Part shown: one piece after another, positions 36,341 to 44,874 of the stretch
Layout of the letters: the number at the start of each line of letters is the position of its first letter
Numbering within the stretch: position 1 is the first letter of the stretch
Assembly: GCF_002210345.1 (NCBI RefSeq)
Contig: NZ_MWQI01000003.1
Span: 248,001 to 312,000 of the forward strand
Length of the DNA stretch: 64,000 nt
Direction of reading: 5' to 3'
DNA from: Fibrobacter sp. UWB4
Lineage (GTDB): Bacteria > Fibrobacterota > Fibrobacteria > Fibrobacterales > Fibrobacteraceae
Position numbers and translations under genes: made by a program
The notes under the pieces: model-generated
Databases searched by the model: none
What the model was told of the DNA's origin: nothing
Seen by the model: the letters and a program-made list of their open reading frames with translations, nothing else

Positions 36341-37450
36341 TTAAAAAGTACGCTGCTGACCGTACTCGTTTAGCTGATTCCACAAAAAGTCGGTGTTGAC
36401 GTCGCTGTAGCCGAGCGCGTTCACTTCTTCGCGGAGCTTGTGGGCGAGGGCAAAGAGGTTTGGGCTCTTTTTCATGCGCTCGTTCGCGTCGAAGGTCGTG
36501 AGGGCGTCGATCCATTCATGGATTTCCGGGAAGCGTTCGTCGTCGAATACGTTTTCGCGTCCATTTTCGATGTATTCCATGTAGCGCTTGGTGATCAGGC
36601 GGCCTTCTTCGGTGTAGATGTCCTTTGCCTTGGGGTAGAGCTTTACGCCGGTGAGGTATTCGTGCATCACGGCACCAAAGCTGAAGTAGTCCACGGCGCT
36701 GGTTATGTTTTCGCTGGACTGGGCAAGTTCGGGAGCGCTGTAGCTTGGCGATGAAAGTCCGCCGCCCTCGGTGACGGTTTCGCGCATCTTGGCCTGGGCG
36801 TAGCCGAAGTCGCAGAGCAAAATCTTGTGGTTGTTCTTGTGTACCGGATTCTGGCACAGGAGCAAGTTCCTGGGCTTGATGTCCTTGTGTACAATTTGGT
36901 AGTAATGGAGCTGGCTGATCGTGTTGGCGAGGTAGGCTATTTGTGCGACTCGCTTGACTCGTTCTTCGTCGGTGATTTTCGGCTTGATGACTCTATCGAG
37001 CGAACAGCCCTTGATGAACTCCAGCTTGAGGTAGGGGTGGCGACCCGCGATGCCTCCGCCGAATGACTGTACCACGCCTTCGATGTTTGTCGCGCGGATG
37101 AGGTTGTTGATTCGGATTTCGTCTTGGAATGCGCTTAATAGCATGTTCAAGCGGTGCAGGCGGTTCTTGCCGGGAGGTGCCCAGTATTTGCAGATCTTCA
37201 CGACGATTTCTTTTTCGTCGTAGCGCTTTTCGTCGCGCGGATGTTCGATCCAGAGCTTTGCGCGGTAAAGCTGGTTTGTGCCTACGAGCGAAAGAGGCTC
37301 GATAAGCTCGATGCGTTCTGCATTGCCGTTGTGCTTGAAGTCAGGATTATGGTCAAACCACCGCTGGTATTCTTCCATGGTGTAGTTCGGGCGGAGCGCC
37401 AAATTGCGCGAGACCCTGTCCATCATTTCTGCCAAATTGTTCCAGAACAT
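36341..37450 (-). CDS. Eukaryotic-type Ser/Thr protein kinase
   Basis: Soluble Hanks-type kinase, 369 residues, with an N-terminal extension of about 45. VVK at 83-85 gives the ATP-binding Lys (K85); catalytic loop HKDIKPRN at 188-195, DFG at 214-216, SAPE at 238-241 and DYFSFGAVMHEYL (254-266) are all present. The glycine-rich loop is poor (SLVGTNQLY). No membrane helix or sensor domain, but the membrane protein encoded directly downstream (41-base gap) could be its partner or substrate. Targets unknown. Confidence 0.9.
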   Translation of the reverse strand: MFWNNLAEMMDRVSRNLALRPNYTMEEYQRWFDHNPDFKHNGNAERIELIEPLSLVGTNQLYRAKLWIEHPRDEKRYDEKEIVVKICKYWAPPGKNRLHRLNMLLSAFQDEIRINNLIRATNIEGVVQSFGGGIAGRHPYLKLEFIKGCSLDRVIKPKITDEERVKRVAQIAYLANTISQLHYYQIVHKDIKPRNLLLCQNPVHKNNHKILLCDFGYAQAKMRETVTEGGGLSSPSYSAPELAQSSENITSAVDYFSFGAVMHEYLTGVKLYPKAKDIYTEEGRLITKRYMEYIENGRENVFDDERFPEIHEWIDALTTFDANERMKKSPNLFALAHKLREEVNALGYSDVNTDFLWNQLNEYGQQRTF

Positions 37451-37685
37451 GGCAAAAATTTAATAAAAAAGGAGATGCCCGCTCGGTGGCGGGCATGACA
37501 GTAGCAAGGAGATGCCCGCTTACTTCGACTGCGCTCAGCACAGGCTCCGGCGGGCATGACATTATTGTATCGTCATCCTGAACGAAGTGAAGACAACTCG
37601 GAAGGCGTGTGTTGCGACCATGCTTGCATGGGCATAACCAAGCCAATGAGTTGGGGCTTTGCCCCATCCAGTTAAGTCTTGTTCT
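37451..37685. repeat. Intergenic cluster of GGGCAT hairpin repeats
   Basis: Two copies of the GGAGATGCCCGC...GCGGGCATGACA element (37471-37500 and 37509-37560, the second interrupted by TTACTTCGACTGCGCTCAGCACAGGCTCC), then a partial GTCATCCTGAACG element (37572-37594). Non-coding. Confidence 0.75.
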
Positions 37686-38528
37686 TTACTTCTTCTTTCC
37701 TTCGTCTTCGGCGTGGGAGCGCGCGAATGTGACCGTTTCTTCGCTTTGCTCTTCGAGCTTGGAGGTGATGAAGTCGTAAGCCTCATCGACGGTATCGCAG
37801 AACTTGAAGAGCTTGAGGTCGTCGGGATTGATCATGCCTGTTTCGGCAAAGAATTCCCAGTTCAAAGCCTTCTTCCAGAAGTTCGAATCGAAAATCACGA
37901 CAGGCATTTGCTGCGCGTACTTGTCGGTCTGGATAAGTGTGAGCATTTCGAAGGCTTCGTCGAGCGTTCCGAATCCGCCAGGGAAAATCACGAGCGCACG
38001 AGCCATGCGCAAGAACCAGTACTTACGAATAAAGAAATAACGGAACTGCAAGTTCAGTTCGTCATCGATGTAGGGGTTGCAATGTTGTTCGAAAGGCAGC
38101 TTGATGTTCAAGCCGACAGAAGGCGTACCCACGTCGGATGCGCCTCGGTTGCCTGCTTCCATAATGCCTGGACCGCCGCCTGTCATGATGGCGTAGCCGT
38201 GGTGGCGCTTGTTGATCCACTTGCCGAGCTTGGCTGCGAGTTCGCGAGCAGCGGTGTAAGAATCTGCGACCTTGGAGAGGCGGTCGAGCCTTGCCAGTTC
38301 AGCTTTGTTCTTGCAACCTTTGCGGCGTTTCTTGATTTCTTCCGGCGGAATTGTTCGAGCCGAACCAAAGAATACGATAGAATTCTTGATATCTTCTTGT
38401 GCAAAAATCTGTGCAGGCTGGAAAAATTCAGAAAGGAATCGAATGGGGCGTGCTGCATCGCTTTCCATAAATTCGGCATTGTGGTATGCCATCTGCCCTG
38501 GAATCGTGCGTACTTTCTTCGGTGCCAT
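37686..38528 (-). CDS. LOG-family protein (possible nucleotide 5'-monophosphate phosphoribohydrolase)
   Basis: Rossmann-like LOG family, formerly annotated lysine decarboxylase. The diagnostic motifs are GGGPGIMEAGNRGA at 117-130 and PGGFGTLDE at 183-191, which bind the ribose-phosphate of AMP-type nucleotides. 280 residues, larger than the plant-type enzymes, with an N-terminal extension (about 45) and a Lys-rich insert at 63-85. Likely hydrolyses a nucleoside monophosphate; exact substrate unknown. Single gene. Confidence 0.88.
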   Translation of the reverse strand: MAPKKVRTIPGQMAYHNAEFMESDAARPIRFLSEFFQPAQIFAQEDIKNSIVFFGSARTIPPEEIKKRRKGCKNKAELARLDRLSKVADSYTAARELAAKLGKWINKRHHGYAIMTGGGPGIMEAGNRGASDVGTPSVGLNIKLPFEQHCNPYIDDELNLQFRYFFIRKYWFLRMARALVIFPGGFGTLDEAFEMLTLIQTDKYAQQMPVVIFDSNFWKKALNWEFFAETGMINPDDLKLFKFCDTVDEAYDFITSKLEEQSEETVTFARSHAEDEGKKK

Positions 38529-38567
38529 AATGCGAACCTCTTAATTAAGTTTAAATTGATTCATTCT

Positions 38568-38640
38568 TGTCATTCCCGCGAAAGCGGGAATCTCCTATTT
38601 TCTTTTAAAAGGGAGATGCCCGAATAAATCGGGCATGACA
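38568..38640. repeat. Two hairpin repeat elements
   Basis: GTCATTCCCGCGAAAGCGGGAATCTCC (38568-38594) and GGGAGATGCCCGAATAAATCGGGCATGACA (38610-38640), inverted relative to each other. Confidence 0.75.
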
Positions 38641-38740
38641 TTGTTGTATCTTATTGAATAATATACGTTAAAAAGGCTTTGTGGACCAAAAAATAAGGTT
38701 TTTATCTTCTTACTTGGAGTAACATTTATATATTAGTGGT

Positions 38741-38953
38741 ATGCTAGTAAAAATGTGGACAGATAATTTTGTCATTACGGGCGAAATCGACACGTTGCGT
38801 GACGAGCGCCTCACGGACTACATCCGTGAGAACAAGGACTTTATTGCGGTGACGCAGGTGCGCGTTTGCGACAGGAATGAGAAGGACCTGTTCCGTACGC
38901 ACTTCCTCAACGTCAGCACCAGTCACATCGAGATCATTCTCCCGGCTGAATAG
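38741..38953 (+). CDS. Small conserved-looking protein, unknown function
   Basis: 70 residues without signal or membrane segment: FVITGEIDTLRDERLTDYIRENKDFIAVTQVRV then a short C-terminal strand region ending IEIILPAE. The beta-strand/helix pattern resembles DUF6812-type small proteins, but this is a weak recollection. Codon usage is like the neighbouring housekeeping genes. Followed by repeat elements, no partner gene. Confidence 0.6.
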   Translation: MLVKMWTDNFVITGEIDTLRDERLTDYIRENKDFIAVTQVRVCDRNEKDLFRTHFLNVSTSHIEIILPAE

Positions 38954-38994
38954 CAGCTTATCATGCCTGCTAAATTGACCTTGCTTAATCGCTC

Positions 38995-39136
38995 GTCATC
39001 CTGAGCGTAGCGATATATGAAACTCGGCAACTTGTTGCCTTAGTTGAATTAGGTTCGTAGGAGCAGGATCCAGTAAAGTCTTGTTTTGCAATACAGGATT
39101 TCACTGGATCCTTCCGCCTTTGGCGTCAGGATGACA
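38995..39136. repeat. Two oppositely oriented GTCATCCTGAG elements
   Basis: A forward copy starts at 38995 (interrupted by about 45 bases before GGATCCAGTAAAGTC at 39066-39080) and an inverted copy ends at 39136 (ACTGGATCC...CAGGATGAC, 39103-39136). The pair can fold into a long stem. Confidence 0.75.
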
Positions 39137-39152
39137 TCTACGGGGGTGTTGG

Positions 39153-41726
39153 TTACCATTCAATCGCAATCTTTGCGACGAGGAAGCGGCGGGAGACTTC
39201 ATCGAGCTTGGCCGGGTCAATCTCAATGCCAAGCAGCCCTGCAAAAATGACAAACGGACTAGGGGTTGTCCCCTGGTTGTTGCATTTGACGCGCACGACC
39301 ATCGTGCCGTTCTGAATATCAATTCCCAAAACCTGTTCGTTCAAGTCCATCTGCTGACCGCGGTGATTCGTGACAATAGGCAACTGCTTTTGTTCGAACT
39401 TTTGCATAAGGTCTGCGGGGATGCTTTCAGGCGTGTGGCGATAGACCATCGCTTTCGGGAAATGCTTTGAGAGCTTTTCTTTCAAGGGCTCGATGTCCAC
39501 GATTTCCATGCCGCGCGGGAACGGAGCGCTGAGCTTTGCGATGATTGCTGGCTTACCTTCGGCGGAGAGGTCGAGCTTTTGCAATAAATCGACGCTGATG
39601 ACTTCGCAGTAAGTCTCAAGTCCGAGCGGCAAGGCACCCATGTTCACGATGCGGGGCTTCGGGCTGAAGCCTTCGCTGAACTTGATGGGGATGCCTGCGC
39701 AAATGAACGTGCGCTCGAAGAAACTGAGCATGTTGTGGTGCGGCAGGAACCTGCTGATGCCGGACTTCTTGAATGTAATCTTGTAGCTGTAGCTCACCTT
39801 CTGGCTCGGGCGGCGTTCGGCGACGAGCTTCTTGATTTCTTCAGGTGTGCGGCTCGGCGCCTTGTGGCGCACAGGATTGTCGGCGAGGACAATTTCTTTG
39901 CCGAATCCCGGGATGCCACAAGCTTGGCAATCGCCCCATTTGCAGTTCGGCACTGGTGCGGATGTCGGGTCGAATGCCTTTTCCCATTCGCGGCGCAAGT
40001 ATTGCTTTGTCGTGCCTGCGTGAATAAAGTCCCACGGGAAGACTTCGTCCTTGTCGCGTTCGCGGTAGACCCAAGAAGTGTCGTAGCCACATTCTTCCCA
40101 GACCTGTAGCCACTTGTCAAAGTCAAAGCGGTAGCTGTCGCTTTCGAAGATGATTCCCTTCTTGTAGGCGGCGTAAATGACTGGGCCGAGGCTGCGGTCG
40201 CCACGGCTGTAGACCGCTTCGAGGAAGCTTGTTTCCCAGGCAGCCCAGTTGATTTTCACGTTCGGGTGCTTGAAGAATTTTTCGCGCACATAGCGGATGT
40301 GGTTGAGTGCCGTTTCTTTGTCCATAAACGGCGCCCATTGCAGGCCCGTAAATGATTTCGGGATGAGGATGCCGATGCTCACCGCAATTTGAATGCCGCG
40401 GTTGTACTTGCGCCCGATTTTCACGAGATTGAAAATGAGTTCGCAGAACGCCTGCATGTCATCCAGGTTCTCGGTCGGGAAGCCGATCATCGTGTAAAGC
40501 TTGATCTTGTTGAACCCGCTAGAGAACGCGTGTTCGGCGGCATCGTACATGTCCTGGTCGCTGATGGTCTTGTTGATCATCTTGCGGATACGTTCGGAAC
40601 CTGTTTCCGGTGCGAACGTGGCGCTACGACCGCCTTTGAGCGCTGCTACTTTTTCGGCGAGACTTTGTCCAAAACTGTTGACGCGGATACTCGGGAGGCT
40701 TACGTCTACGTTGTCATAAAACGGATCGTCGATGATGGAATCCGTGAGCGCTTCGACCGGCTTGTAGTCTGCGGTAGAAAGCGACAAAAGTCCAAGTTCG
40801 CGTTCGCCAGTCGCCTGAATGCCAGCCTTTGCAATATCCAAAACATCGTCCGGATTGAGTTCGCGGCATGGCCTGTACCAAATGCCCGCCTGGCAGAACC
40901 TACAACCCTGCGCACAACCACGCATCACTTCCACACTAAAACGGTTGTGGACAAGCTGCATGTTCGCAATCAAGTTCTTGATGGGATAGTCTTTCGGGTC
41001 GAGCTTTGGAATGAACTGGCGGCGTACACCGTTCGTCTTTTCGTAAGAACCCTTTGCGGGTTCTGCCGGGACGATTACGCCGTATTCGTTCTTGACAACC
41101 TTCGTCAAGCTCGGCACGTAAACGCCATCGAGCTTGGACAAGTTTTCTAGAATCTGGGCGCGCTTGAGGCCCGCCTTGCGGCCTTCGCCCACGCAGCGTA
41201 CAAAATCAACAACGAGCTTTTCGCCATCGCCGATCATGAACGCGTCAAAGAAATCCGCGACTGGCTCCGGGTTACCCATCGAAGGCCCGCCCGAAACGAC
41301 AATCGGGTCGCTCTCGGCACGGTCTTTTTGCCATGCCGGGATCCTTGCGAGTTCAAGCACGTAGGGTACGTTCGTAAAGTTGAGTTCGGTCTGGAGCGTA
41401 AGCCCCACGACTTCATAATCCTTGACCGCCGTATAGCTTGCGTGCGTATAAAGCGGAATATCGTACTTCTTCATCTCGGCGGCCATGTCGTCCCACGGCG
41501 CAAAAGCCACTTCGCAAAGCAAATCTGGTTCGCGATTCAGCACATGGTACAAAATGCGCAGCCCGTTGTTGCTCATGCCGATTTCGTAAGTGTCCGGGAA
41601 CACAAACGCCATGCGGGCAAGCATTTTGCTGTGGTCTTTGATGACGCTGTTCGCTTCGCCGCCCATGTAACGAGCGGGGGATTCTACTGCGGGGAGTGCA
41701 AGTGCGATTTTCTCAAGGATTGTCAT
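39153..41726 (-). CDS. B12-binding-like radical SAM protein fused to DUF2344 (TIGR03960/TIGR03936 type)
   Basis: 857 residues. An N-terminal Rossmann-like region (RMAFVFPDTYEIGMSNNGLRILYHVLN) is followed by a radical SAM domain with CAQGCRFC (Cys-x3-Cys-x2-Cys) near residue 270, binding the 4Fe-4S cluster that cleaves SAM. The GYDTSWVY...GDCQACGIPGFG region carries extra Cys. The C-terminal about 210 residues (YSYKITFKKSGISRFLPHHNMLSFFERTFICAGIPIKFSEGFSPKPRI) is the DUF2344 domain. In several lineages this fusion is linked to ribosome or tRNA-related genes; the reaction is unknown. Confidence 0.9.
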   Translation of the reverse strand: MTILEKIALALPAVESPARYMGGEANSVIKDHSKMLARMAFVFPDTYEIGMSNNGLRILYHVLNREPDLLCEVAFAPWDDMAAEMKKYDIPLYTHASYTAVKDYEVVGLTLQTELNFTNVPYVLELARIPAWQKDRAESDPIVVSGGPSMGNPEPVADFFDAFMIGDGEKLVVDFVRCVGEGRKAGLKRAQILENLSKLDGVYVPSLTKVVKNEYGVIVPAEPAKGSYEKTNGVRRQFIPKLDPKDYPIKNLIANMQLVHNRFSVEVMRGCAQGCRFCQAGIWYRPCRELNPDDVLDIAKAGIQATGERELGLLSLSTADYKPVEALTDSIIDDPFYDNVDVSLPSIRVNSFGQSLAEKVAALKGGRSATFAPETGSERIRKMINKTISDQDMYDAAEHAFSSGFNKIKLYTMIGFPTENLDDMQAFCELIFNLVKIGRKYNRGIQIAVSIGILIPKSFTGLQWAPFMDKETALNHIRYVREKFFKHPNVKINWAAWETSFLEAVYSRGDRSLGPVIYAAYKKGIIFESDSYRFDFDKWLQVWEECGYDTSWVYRERDKDEVFPWDFIHAGTTKQYLRREWEKAFDPTSAPVPNCKWGDCQACGIPGFGKEIVLADNPVRHKAPSRTPEEIKKLVAERRPSQKVSYSYKITFKKSGISRFLPHHNMLSFFERTFICAGIPIKFSEGFSPKPRIVNMGALPLGLETYCEVISVDLLQKLDLSAEGKPAIIAKLSAPFPRGMEIVDIEPLKEKLSKHFPKAMVYRHTPESIPADLMQKFEQKQLPIVTNHRGQQMDLNEQVLGIDIQNGTMVVRVKCNNQGTTPSPFVIFAGLLGIEIDPAKLDEVSRRFLVAKIAIEW

Positions 41727-41948
41727 AGGCTAAAATCTAGAAAAAGCCTCTGCATATTATGCTATGGGCATCAAAGTTTTTTGCTGTAAGCTGAAAACGG
41801 TGGCATTTCGTACTTTAAATTGTAAAATATTTTGATGTTTTGAAAATAAAATCCTTTATATTTGCGAAAATATGGATTTTTGCTTATATTTTGAATAAAA
41901 AGTATTATATTCTTTCAAAAATTTTGAAAAAAGGAGTTTTCTCGCAAT

Positions 41949-43172
41949 ATGCAGTTAATTCGTGAAGACTATCTAAAGCTTATTCGCCCTTACTATGATG
42001 TGGACCTAATAAAAGTGATAACTGGGGCTCGCCGTGCTGGAAAATCTGTTTTGATGGAAATCATCAAAGATGAACTTGTTGCAAATGGAGTCTCTGGATC
42101 GCATATAATTAGCATCAATTTGGAAGACTTGGACTACTCGTTTATTTCGAGTATTCATGATTTGCATTTGGAAATAAAAAGTCGCATTCTTGATGACGAT
42201 AAATACTACATCTTTCTTGATGAAATTCAGCATTTGGATTGCTTTGAAAAGTTGCTTGCTTCATTAAGGGCTAAATTGAATTGCTCCATATTTGTTACAG
42301 GAAGCGACTCTACAATGCTATCTGGCGAATTGGCAACACTTTTGACTGGACGGACTGTTGAGTTTGAAGTGTTTCCTTTTAGCTTTAAGGAAGCTGTGAA
42401 TTTTCTTGAAATGAATAAAATTGAATGCAATCCTGATGAGTTTATTAAAGACTATATAAAGTGGGGTGGATTTCCGTTGCGTTTTAGCTTTAGAGATGAA
42501 GGCTCGATTAAACGTTTTTTAGATAACCTTTATTCAAATATTATAGAAAGGGATATCATAAAAAAATCTAGCAAGATTGATAAAAAGGCTTTCAAGGATA
42601 TTTCTCTATATATTATGTCAAATGCGGGGAAGGAGTTTTCTGCAGAAAATATTGCTCGCTATTACACCCAGAAAACTAAAAAGTCTGTGAGTTCCCGTAC
42701 TATATACAATTACCTTGAAAAACTCCACAAGGCATATATTCTTCATTCGTGCAAAAAATACAATATCGTAGGAAAATCCGCTATGGAATCCAATGATAAA
42801 TTTTATGCGACGGATACGGGCTTTAGGACTTTAAATACGAATACAGTTAATTATGAGGATACTTTCTTCCTTGAAAATATTATTTATAACGAACTGCTAA
42901 TTCAAGGCTTTACTGTGTTTACGGGAAAGACCTTTAAGGGGGAGATTGATTTCGTTGCTATTAAGGGTAATAAAAAATGCTTCATTCAGGTTGCGTATCT
43001 ACTGGCTTCTGAAAAGACGATTAAAAGAGAGTTTGGGGCTTTTGATAAAATTTCAGATGCTTCACCCAAATATGTCCTTTCCTTGGATAGGGTTGATTTG
43101 GGGCATGATGGAATTGAACACCTGAATATTGTCGATTTCTTATTGCATAAGGTTGACTTGCATCTGTCTTAG
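41949..43172 (+). CDS. AAA ATPase with DUF4143 (AAA_14 family)
   Basis: 407 residues. Walker A GARRAGKS at 26-33, Walker B FLDE at 89-92, sensor-like FVTGSDS near 117, and a C-terminal DUF4143 region with a nuclease-like GEIDFVAIKGNKKCFIQVAY (D and Q/E arrangement of PD-(D/E)XK folds). This family is common in accessory DNA of Bacteroidota and Fibrobacterota; function is not settled. AAAAAGGAG precedes the ATG by about 13 bases. More AT-rich than neighbouring housekeeping genes. A distant paralogue lies at 44875. Confidence 0.85.
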   Translation: MQLIREDYLKLIRPYYDVDLIKVITGARRAGKSVLMEIIKDELVANGVSGSHIISINLEDLDYSFISSIHDLHLEIKSRILDDDKYYIFLDEIQHLDCFEKLLASLRAKLNCSIFVTGSDSTMLSGELATLLTGRTVEFEVFPFSFKEAVNFLEMNKIECNPDEFIKDYIKWGGFPLRFSFRDEGSIKRFLDNLYSNIIERDIIKKSSKIDKKAFKDISLYIMSNAGKEFSAENIARYYTQKTKKSVSSRTIYNYLEKLHKAYILHSCKKYNIVGKSAMESNDKFYATDTGFRTLNTNTVNYEDTFFLENIIYNELLIQGFTVFTGKTFKGEIDFVAIKGNKKCFIQVAYLLASEKTIKREFGAFDKISDASPKYVLSLDRVDLGHDGIEHLNIVDFLLHKVDLHLS

Positions 43173-43208
43173 TTGCCTGCCCTGTAATATTTTAATATTA
43201 TTTATGGT

Positions 43209-44561
43209 ATGAATATCGTTAAGTATATCTTTTGGTTGGTCGCCTTTTTAATGGGCGTCATTGCAGCGTATGTTGTTCCCGAAGAGACCATGTCCATTGG
43301 GGCGAAGTTCATTTTTGTCGGAGCTTGGGGCGCGGTGCTCGGCTTCGTTTTTTATACCGTCTGCAGCAGGCAGATTGAAGCCATCGAAAATGACTTTAAC
43401 GAGGTGTTGAACAAGCCGCAGCCTAAGGACACTCAGTACGTGTCGGTCCGTCTGCAAGAAGAAAAGAAAAGTCCGCTCCCGCCGGGGGCTATCCCTGCGG
43501 CCGAGGCGCTTAAACAGCCGGTGCCGGCTTCTGTCCGAAAGCTTGACGCGGCGGCGCTCAAGGTCGGGTTCCCGCTCGAAGCCTGGAACGGCTTTAAGCT
43601 TGGCATCTTGCGCAACCGTCCGTTCACCGAAGTCATCGAAGCCATGCAAAAGCTTTTGCCGGAACTCTTCCCCGAAGCGTCTGGTGTGCTTTATATGTAC
43701 GGCGGCGTACAGACGGAACTCTCGCAGATATTCCGCTTTGGCCCGAACGTCATCAGCGATGAAACCGTGATGCCTGCGGAATGCGCAAGCTTCAACACCG
43801 GCGACATCGTCGTGACCGACTATAGCTCGCCCGAGGTTTCTAGCGGTTGTACGCACTTGCACCACCGCCCGAAGGGTCTTGCTATATGCGCCCCGATCGA
43901 AGGCCTCGAAGAGCACTTCGGCATCCTGACCCTCCAGGTCGATAAGCTCCCCGAAACCGAGACAAAGGAATACTGGCAGGCGAAGGTGAGCATTGTCGCT
44001 GCTGCGTTTGGCCTCTATGTGGCGAACCAGGACCTGAACATCCGCTTTGAACAGCACAGCATCCGCGATGTGCTTACAGGACTTTTCAACAAACGTTATA
44101 TGGAAGAGTCGCTTGGCCGTGAAATCACCGCTGCCGTGCGCCACAAGTCGCCCATTGGCATCGTGATGCTTTACCCCGACGCCATTCCGGCCGTGCAGAA
44201 TGCTCAAGGCCGCCATGCTGTGGAACAGCTCTTCTGGGAACTCGGACAGCGCTTGCCGAGCTACATCCGTGGCGAAGATATCCCGTGCCGATACTCCGAC
44301 GACGTGTTCTGCGTGATCATGCCGGGTGCCGACCTCAACATCACGAGAAACCGCGCCGAACGCATCCGCAACGAAATCTCGCAGCTCCAGATCGCCTACG
44401 GCGAAGGAATCCTTGCGACCACGCTCAGCATGGGCGTTGCCGTGATGCCGACCCACGCAAACGACGCCGGCTCGCTCATCTACACTGCAGAAGCCTCCCT
44501 CCAGATGGCCATGCAGGCCGGTGGCAACCGCGTAGTCATAGCAGACTCCGTGATGAAGTAA
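43209..44561 (+). CDS. Membrane-anchored GAF-like and degenerate GGDEF protein
   Basis: 450 residues. Two N-terminal membrane helices (4-22 and 31-52), a variable linker, a GAF-like sensor region (about 125-270) and a GGDEF-like domain (about 285-445; DVLTGLFNKRYMEESL is the usual start). The active-site GG(D/E)EF is replaced by SDDVF (363-367), while the inhibitory-site RxxD is kept as RGED (354-357) with the correct spacing. This points to a c-di-GMP binding effector rather than a cyclase, or a changed activity. Starts 36 bases after the DUF4143 ATPase gene. Confidence 0.85.
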   Translation: MNIVKYIFWLVAFLMGVIAAYVVPEETMSIGAKFIFVGAWGAVLGFVFYTVCSRQIEAIENDFNEVLNKPQPKDTQYVSVRLQEEKKSPLPPGAIPAAEALKQPVPASVRKLDAAALKVGFPLEAWNGFKLGILRNRPFTEVIEAMQKLLPELFPEASGVLYMYGGVQTELSQIFRFGPNVISDETVMPAECASFNTGDIVVTDYSSPEVSSGCTHLHHRPKGLAICAPIEGLEEHFGILTLQVDKLPETETKEYWQAKVSIVAAAFGLYVANQDLNIRFEQHSIRDVLTGLFNKRYMEESLGREITAAVRHKSPIGIVMLYPDAIPAVQNAQGRHAVEQLFWELGQRLPSYIRGEDIPCRYSDDVFCVIMPGADLNITRNRAERIRNEISQLQIAYGEGILATTLSMGVAVMPTHANDAGSLIYTAEASLQMAMQAGGNRVVIADSVMK

Positions 44562-44611
44562 TGGCGTTTATTACTTCATGGCGTAATCGTCATTCTGACG
44601 CCGACTATTAC

Positions 44612-44644
44612 GTCATCCTGAGCGCAGCGAAGGATCTAGTAAAG
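44612..44644. repeat. GTCATCCTGAG dispersed element
   Basis: GTCATCCTGAGCGCAGCGAAGGATCTAGTAAAG; full-length copy of the family also seen at 5723, 31876, 34481 and 38995. Confidence 0.8.
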
Positions 44645-44650
44645 TCTTGT

Positions 44651-44676
44651 AAAGCCTCCTTCGGGAGGCTTTTTTA
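44651..44676 (+). terminator. Terminator after the GGDEF-like gene
   Basis: AAAGCCTCC-TTC-GGGAGGCTTTTTT, 7-bp stem with tight loop and T6. Confidence 0.9.
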
Positions 44677-44690
44677 TATGTATAGCTGTG

Positions 44691-44726
44691 CTAAAATGGA
44701 AGTTGACTTCCTAGTTAGTGCAAATT
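44691..44726. repeat. Left direct repeat flanking the DUF4143 ATPase, with embedded palindrome
   Basis: CTAAAATGGAAGTTGACTTCC followed by TAGTTAGTGCAAA. The core GGAAGTTGACTTCC (44698-44711) is a near-perfect palindrome. A matching copy lies at 46181-46216 just past the ATPase stop codon. Confidence 0.75.
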
Positions 44727-44733
44727 TTTAAAT

Positions 44734-44849
44734 TTAGACCGGAAAAAATGCGTGATTTTAGTGATTCTAGGCTCGAAAAAGTGTGTGCTAATGCTAAAAT
44801 TAGGTCGGAAAAAATGCGGGTTTCTGTAAATTTTAGCCCCGAAAAAATG
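44734..44849 (+). repeat. Four tandem 33-bp repeats upstream of the DUF4143 ATPase
   Basis: The core TTAG-RCCGGAAAAAATG starts at 44734, 44767, 44800 and 44833, spacing exactly 33 bases each time. The last copy ends 25 bases before the ATG at 44875. The array is also open in one frame (11-residue units with R-x-EKMR), though coding is doubtful. Confidence 0.85.
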
Positions 44850-44874
44850 TTATATTATAATTGGTGGTATAACG

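Noticed and set aside
44734-44849. CRISPR array
   Set aside because: Units are contiguous degenerate 33-mers with no distinct repeat-spacer structure and no cas genes nearby.
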